This document shows, one piece after another, positions 60,701 to 64,000 of a DNA stretch of 64,000 nucleotides. This DNA is from Fibrobacterota bacterium. Its GTDB lineage: Bacteria > Fibrobacterota > Fibrobacteria > UBA11236. Each line of letters opens with the position of its first letter. Position 1 is the stretch's first letter. Below the pieces are notes generated by a model that saw only the letters and a program-made list of their open reading frames with translations, did not search any database and had not been told where the DNA came from. Location of the stretch: assembly GCA_028287505.1 (NCBI GenBank), contig JAQBPN010000006.1:98623-162622 (forward strand). Direction: 5' to 3'. The position numbers and the translations under genes are program-made.

Positions 60701-61974
60701 CGGACGGTGAGGGGCGTGATGTTGAGGATGGTGTCCCGTCCCGGCCAGATGATGGAGACCAGCAGGGCCTCGTCGGTCACGTTGATGGTGCGCGCCGCGA
60801 TCACGACGTTGCCTTCGCTGTCCCGTACGTAGAATTTGGCGGTATAGGTCTTGACCGCGCCGTAGACATGCTTCAGGCTGTCCACCACCCTGGATGAATC
60901 CGCATTGTCCCAGACGTCATCCCCGTCCAAATCGTATTTGAAGGCCACGATGGTGCCGTGTTCCTGGGTCACGGAAATCCTGAAACCCACCTCCGTGCCC
61001 TTTTTCACGGCCAGGTTGCCGCCCACGGAAACCACCGGCGCGTCCCTCACAACCTGCACCGAAGCGGTATCCGCCTTGTCGCCGGCCTGGACGATGATTT
61101 GGGTGGTACCGGCTTCCACGGCGGTCACGTTGCCGAAGCGATCCACCTTGGCCACGCCGGTGTTGAGGCTCGACCATTGCATTCTGGATTGCGCGGGAAC
61201 CGCGGTGGCGCTCATGATGGTGGAGGGATCCCCGACGAAAATGCGCAGCGACTTCGGCTGGATCACCAGGCTTTCGAGCTTGGTGGAAGTATCGATCACG
61301 CTCGGCGCGCCGCGGGTGACCGCCACCTGATAGAGCTTGGAAACCTTGCCATCCTTGCTTGCGACCGTAAAGGAGTAGAAGTTATCCCCCTTTTCCAGGG
61401 TCTGGACGGGAAGCGGGCCCCAGGCCTGCGCCTGGTTGTTCAGGGACAGGGTATTGGTCACGTCCATGGGGAACACCGTGAATTTCACCGACGCCGCCGT
61501 ATCCGCCAGGTCGATGGAATAACCGTACACGGCCGGATCGAAAGCCGGCTTCAGCGTCCCGGTCGCGGAGGATAGCAGGAAAAGGCGCATGTCCGCCTGC
61601 AGAACCTTGGTCGGGGAGGCAGTCTTGGACTTGACGTCGACATCCTTGGCCAATATCAATTCGTGGTTCTTATTATAGGCGCGGATCTGGATGGTGAAAT
61701 CCTTGCCTTTGGCTTCGCCCAGCTTGTACTTGGGGAAGTTGACCGGGTCCGACAGCTTGCCGGCGAAAACGCGCTCCAGCACCACGTTGGTGTCCCCGGA
61801 TTTCACCAGGACGATGGTTACGCTATCGTATTCCGAAAGGGACGGGCTCAGGCTCCATGTGAGGTACTGATCCCCCTCCGTATCGGAAGTGGTGCAAGAC
61901 CCCATGCATAGCAGGGCGAGAAGGGCGAGAAGGCCGAAAAGACAAAGCCGGATTTTGGTCAGGTTCGATTTCAT
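57751..61974 (-). CDS. 1407-residue Ig-like/beta-helix surface lipoprotein
   Basis: A hydrophobic signal ends CMGSC with Cys27 as likely lipid site. Then, in order: a beta domain (30-125); a cadherin-like beta-sandwich (about 130-215, FDPAVYGYSIDL); a bacterial Ig-like group 2 domain (about 225-300); a PKD-like domain (YDLDGDDVWD, about 330-390); and seven or more Ig/Big-type repeats (about 390-1135) with recurring DTKAPVVSI, RDAAGNWS and DKAGNVS phrases. A right-handed beta-helix follows (about 1150-1407, VRFVKPGGTGTGSSWADA). It probably works as a surface adhesin or glycan-binding protein. Lipobox and domain edges are read by eye. GAGGAC precedes the ATG; the TPR-like gene is 15 bp upstream. 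Confidence 0.82.
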   Translation of the reverse strand: MKSNLTKIRLCLFGLLALLALLCMGSCTTSDTEGDQYLTWSLSPSLSEYDSVTIVLVKSGDTNVVLERVFAGKLSDPVNFPKYKLGEAKGKDFTIQIRAYNKNHELILAKDVDVKSKTASPTKVLQADMRLFLLSSATGTLKPAFDPAVYGYSIDLADTAASVKFTVFPMDVTNTLSLNNQAQAWGPLPVQTLEKGDNFYSFTVASKDGKVSKLYQVAVTRGAPSVIDTSTKLESLVIQPKSLRIFVGDPSTIMSATAVPAQSRMQWSSLNTGVAKVDRFGNVTAVEAGTTQIIVQAGDKADTASVQVVRDAPVVSVGGNLAVKKGTEVGFRISVTQEHGTIVAFKYDLDGDDVWDNADSSRVVDSLKHVYGAVKTYTAKFYVRDSEGNVVIAARTINVTDEALLVSIIWPGRDTILNITPLTVRYTVDNGPELSKEFPLNEGVNSLTVDAVNGADKGSAKIKITLDTKAPVVSITSPVNGTLTRESSLPVAWKVDGVAQSTQLSEDLGTTEGERSIVRESRDSAGNVGHDTVRVTRDSKGPLAPKVTGATPTNAQPRWMWTTGGGGGSGVFRFQLGSGEFPASVAESKDTVYALVAPALSGTKYTLYVEERDAAGNWSPASSLEILFDTSTPVVGILAPQASGTYVTRAGLITLSGTTGGPNAVATVTYKVNGADKGAATFASGTWTIQDLAVAEGVKTVVTVVCTDAVGNHGESALTILRDTTAPGAPTLGATPATPTGLGKGTWSWSAGSDGTNGSGLNGKYRHALNGGAWTELSATSVSDLVLIEGSNTFAVQEQDAAGNWSASATHKVVSDRTGPVVKITSHVSPASSSSTRITLSGTVADSGSGVQTVVITGQQSGSGAAVITGGTWAGGEVVLGQGANTLTVTATDKVGNPSTAILAVSVNVNAPTVSITSPLPNAITGKDTITVKYKSNGKDTLKQFTLSEGSNTLTVYTPPNEIGVTGSASVVVIKDATPPNAPTLAASKALTKDDPVWNWSSNGDVAGGGGVNTPGTFQYSLNDGAFTAITALTFTMASATDGVKSLAVREVDKAGNVSAASTKVSITVDKTAPVVVITYPADGFVTNKSSLTVNYTDAGVAKSSPAITLGNDNGVPNTVTITSAPDGAGNVGTKSITVYLRSNVRFVKPGGTGTGSSWADASGAIQPALDASASGQQVWVMGGAGVTYASDATADGFVIKSGVSLYGSFNGTENSTSGRSFTAATNTILSNTSGNTVTLSAKTNVTIDGFEIQYPYRDGVDMFNSSGIAINNCNIAHVLLTGSAIYVGNSSFSCTNTKFTKHGFEAAAIHGDGGTATFTNCEFSGNSYAAASYAKMVELDFDYITFTGTHFKDVHSYPENREIIATKVGGSLTVNGCYFTVANIDAAVTNETLNATVTTVPNLFNQ

Positions 61975-61989
61975 TGGGTCCTCAGCCGC

Positions 61990-62619
61990 TCAGGGCTTGA
62001 CGGGAATATCGGTGTCGTTCGACGAACTGTGGGATGATTGGGCAAGAAGGTAGAAGCCTCCGGCCGCGCCGGCGGCAAGGCCCACGCCCCCCGCCCACCA
62101 ATACCAGGCCGGATGCCTGGGACGTACCAGGGCCGGCTGCGTTCCCGTCTCATTCGCGTTGGACGCAGGGCCGGCAGTCTTCGCGCCATCCGATGCGCCC
62201 ATTCCCGAAACCGCCGCCGTCCGCTGGCCGGCGGGCCGCTGGGATTGCTCGCCCATCAACTCATCCAAGGTGCCCCGGAAGATTTCCTGCACCATGATGC
62301 TCACGTACATATCCAGGATCTTGGCCTGGGGATCCACCTGCAGGAGTTTGTAAAAGTAGGTCTTGCCTTTTTCCCGGGTGGCTTGGTCCGCGCAATACAT
62401 GACGCCCAGGAATTTGTAGACCGTGAGACTTTCCTCCCGCGTGAAGCGCGAGTGGGTCTTTTGGAAATCCTCGATCAGGCCGATGGCGGGACCGAAATCC
62501 CCGTCGCCGTAATAGCTGCGCACAGCCTCCTGATCGAGGGGAAGCGCGGCGGCGGCGGCACAAGCCAGCGCCGGCAGCAAAAGGGTGCCCGAAAGCAGGG
62601 AAAGTATCGATTTCAGCAT
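61990..62619 (-). CDS. Envelope protein with TPR-like and C-terminal membrane segment
   Basis: 209 residues. A signal peptide (LSLLSGTLLLPALACAAAAA) is followed by a helical region (about 25-115) of TPR-like character (AVRSYYGDGDFGPAIGLIED, YKFLGVMYCADQATREKGKT, YFYKLLQVDPQAKILDMYVS). A Ser/Ala/Pro linker leads to one transmembrane helix (WYWWAGGVGLAAGAAGGFYLL) and a short tail. It sits 15 bp upstream of the giant lipoprotein gene, so it may help export or anchor that protein. No family is recognised. AGGTAAGG precedes the ATG. Confidence 0.7.
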   Translation of the reverse strand: MLKSILSLLSGTLLLPALACAAAAALPLDQEAVRSYYGDGDFGPAIGLIEDFQKTHSRFTREESLTVYKFLGVMYCADQATREKGKTYFYKLLQVDPQAKILDMYVSIMVQEIFRGTLDELMGEQSQRPAGQRTAAVSGMGASDGAKTAGPASNANETGTQPALVRPRHPAWYWWAGGVGLAAGAAGGFYLLAQSSHSSSNDTDIPVKP

Positions 62620-62699
62620 GCGGCCTTACCTGTTAAAGGGCTTAAAACGCCCTTGAGGGGCAAAAGATATATCCCCCGTGAGGGCGCGTCCAGCCGGAG

Positions 62700-62715
62700 T
62701 GTGATAACGCTCACG
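62700..62715. promoter_or_regulatory. CRP/FNR-like palindrome between divergent genes
   Basis: TGTGA-N6-TCACG agrees with the CRP-family consensus at nine of ten positions. It overlaps the right arm of a longer inverted repeat CCCGTGAG / CTCACGGG (62675-62682 and 62710-62717). It lies 81 bp upstream of the TPR-like gene and 188 bp upstream of the hydrolase gene. Confidence 0.45.
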
Positions 62716-62902
62716 GGCGGATTTGGCCCTGGAGAGGTTTTTCCAGTCAGGGAACACGGATCCGGCCCTCAAAAGCCCAATCCACACGGGCCAGGGAGGG
62801 TTCCGCGACGACACAACTCCTTGCTTCGCGGATCCGAATAATATTTATTTCCCCGATTCACATCCTTTCTTTCAACATCGCACCTTCACAAAGGAAGACC
62901 CT

Positions 62903-63718
62903 ATGCAGATCGGAAAATCCCGGATCCGAGTCCTGATTCTCTTAGCAGCCTTCATGCTTCCCCTGGCCGCCGGAACCCGGGCCCAGGCGGCGGCCCCCAA
63001 GACGGGTGCGGGAGAGAAACCCGCCATCGTTCTCGTCCATGGCGCATTCGTGGACGGTTCCTCCTGGCAGGAGGTGATCCCCATCCTCCAGCGCTCCGGC
63101 TACACGGTGGCGGCCGCGCAGTTGCCCCTCACCGCTTTCAACGACGATGTGGCGTTTGCCAAGCGGTTGATCGAAAGGCAGAAGGGCCAAGTGGTCGTGG
63201 TCGGGCATTCCTATGGGGGAGGCGTCATCTCGGAGGCGGCGGCAAAGAATCCCAACGTCAAAGCCCTGGTCTATATCGCGGCCTATGCGCTCGACATCGG
63301 CGAGTCGGCCAATGATCTGAACGCCAAGTTCCCCAAGACCCAGCTTGCCGACGCATTGGTGCCGGACGCGGCGGGGTTCTTGTACATCGACCCCGCCAAG
63401 TTCCGCCCTGTCTTCGCCCAGGATTTGTCCGAGAAGCAGACGGCGGTATTGGCCGCGGTGCAAAAGCCGATTTTCAAAGAGACCTTCGCGGCCCCCGGCA
63501 AGGATCCGGCGTGGAAAACCGTTCCGTCATGGTATCTGGTCACGACCGAAGATCATGCGCTGAATCCGGACCTGCAACGCTTCATGGCCAAGCGGATGTC
63601 CGCCCACATCACCGAGATCAAAGCCAACCATGCCGTCATAGCGTCCCAACCCAAGGAAGTCGTGAAGATCATCGAAGCGGCGGTGCGGGAGGAAACCGCC
63701 ATGACCGCGCCTAAATAG
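62903..63718 (+). CDS. Secreted alpha/beta hydrolase
   Basis: 271 residues. A signal peptide (VLILLAAFMLPLAAGTRAQA) is followed by an alpha/beta hydrolase fold: VLVHGAFVDGSSW oxyanion loop, nucleophile elbow VVGHSYGGG, acid region VTTEDHALN and catalytic His in KANHAVI. The layout resembles the small hydrolase group containing plant hydroxynitrile lyase-like and bacterial esterase EstC-like proteins. The substrate is unknown. AAGGAAG lies 7 bp before ATG 62903; the frame upstream has no signal peptide or ribosome-binding site. The 62620-62902 gap holds the CRP-like palindrome and an AAGGGC/GCCCTT hairpin. Confidence 0.85.
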   Translation: MQIGKSRIRVLILLAAFMLPLAAGTRAQAAAPKTGAGEKPAIVLVHGAFVDGSSWQEVIPILQRSGYTVAAAQLPLTAFNDDVAFAKRLIERQKGQVVVVGHSYGGGVISEAAAKNPNVKALVYIAAYALDIGESANDLNAKFPKTQLADALVPDAAGFLYIDPAKFRPVFAQDLSEKQTAVLAAVQKPIFKETFAAPGKDPAWKTVPSWYLVTTEDHALNPDLQRFMAKRMSAHITEIKANHAVIASQPKEVVKIIEAAVREETAMTAPK

Positions 63719-64000
63719 AAAGAGACCCCGGCCCTCCGGATTTTCCCGCGCGAAATCCGGTTCACGGCGCCTCGGGGCGGAGAAGCGGTATGCCTTCGCC
63801 CAGGGTCCGGGGCGAATCGGCCGGGAACGCGCCTATATAGTATAGGCGATCGCCTCCGCAAGGAAACATCCCGGCGCCTTCCCCGCGCCGGCCGCAACCG
63901 CCCCGACCCTTCCCGCATGTAACCCGCAAGGCACGCGTACCCTGCGGCCTATCCTGAGCCGGAAAACCCCGCATTCATTGGTTCCTGACCGCGCCACCCT
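63719..64000. other. Non-coding end of the window with a TA-centred palindrome
   Basis: No convincing gene. CGCCTATA-TAG-TATAGGCG (63830-63848) is a perfect 8-bp-arm palindrome about 110 bp past the hydrolase stop. It lacks a following T-run, so it could be an operator or a weak terminator. The open frames here have no start signals and no recognisable protein features. Confidence 0.5.

Noticed and set aside
63553..63918. Minus-strand open frames at the right end
   Set aside because: They overlap the hydrolase gene or have arginine-rich low-complexity translations with no start signal.

Overview
The window is high-GC bacterial DNA, densely coded on both strands, with no rRNA, tRNA, CRISPR array or transposase that I could find. 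The best guess for its source is a motile, non-rumen member of the Fibrobacterota (FCB superphylum). The evidence is a TIGR02147-family regulator (a family described from Fibrobacter) overlapping a DUF2341/LamG-type lipoprotein, several secreted proteins with sorting-domain-like C-termini, a bacillithiol pathway and spirochaete FlaB-like flagellins. The phylum call is inference from gene content only.

Layout. 1-3911 (minus): bacillithiol operon, in transcription order class I methyltransferase, bshC, a 198-bp repeat element, bshB1 and bshA (cut by the window edge). 4071-9657: small receiver-like protein, bioA with a secreted protein, a fused aminodeoxychorismate synthase (pabA-pabB) and a divergent PAP2 phosphatase. 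9662-12436: PAS-GAF-PAS-GGDEF-EAL protein. 12661-18301: five tandem flagellin genes, four with sigma-28 type promoters, plus the leader of an apparently deleted sixth copy. 18738-24396: secreted carbohydrate-related proteins (DUF1080, PQQ-type sugar dehydrogenase, DUF2341 lipoprotein) and the TIGR02147 regulator.

24643-48330 is a large chemotaxis island. One minus-strand operon (29499 to 24643) encodes CheR, CheD, two CheY-like receivers, three CheC/CheX-type phosphatases, CheB and a small unknown protein. Next come a sensor-only receptor-like protein, a membrane PAS histidine kinase and an NtrC-type sigma-54 activator. A plus-strand operon follows: a histidine-less Hpt-like protein, CheA, CheW, a putative porin, a chemoreceptor, a second putative porin and a second chemoreceptor. 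Last are a STAS-like protein, a third chemoreceptor, a receiver-phosphatase-like protein and an NtrB-like kinase. The three transcription units headed by cheR, the pseudo-Hpt/cheA pair and the third chemoreceptor each have a -24/-12 promoter. Each also has two shared upstream motifs exactly 76 bp apart. The local kinase/NtrC pair is the obvious candidate regulator. Flagellins would be made under sigma-28 and the chemotaxis proteins under sigma-54.

48430-63718: phosphohexomutase, type II NADH dehydrogenase, GNAT acetyltransferase, PRC-barrel/DUF2382 stress protein, a second DUF2341/LamG plus PQQ-type dehydrogenase pair, a secreted protein of unknown activity, a 1407-residue Ig-like/beta-helix lipoprotein with a small partner, and a secreted alpha/beta hydrolase.

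Most notable: the shared sigma-54/upstream-element geometry; a CheA with two MshEN-like (possible cyclic-di-GMP binding) motifs where P2 is expected; a translationally coupled Hpt-like protein without its phospho-histidine; porins interleaved with chemoreceptors; a ghost flagellin leader; tandem repeats spanning stop codons at two unrelated loci; and a methyltransferase heading the bacillithiol operon.
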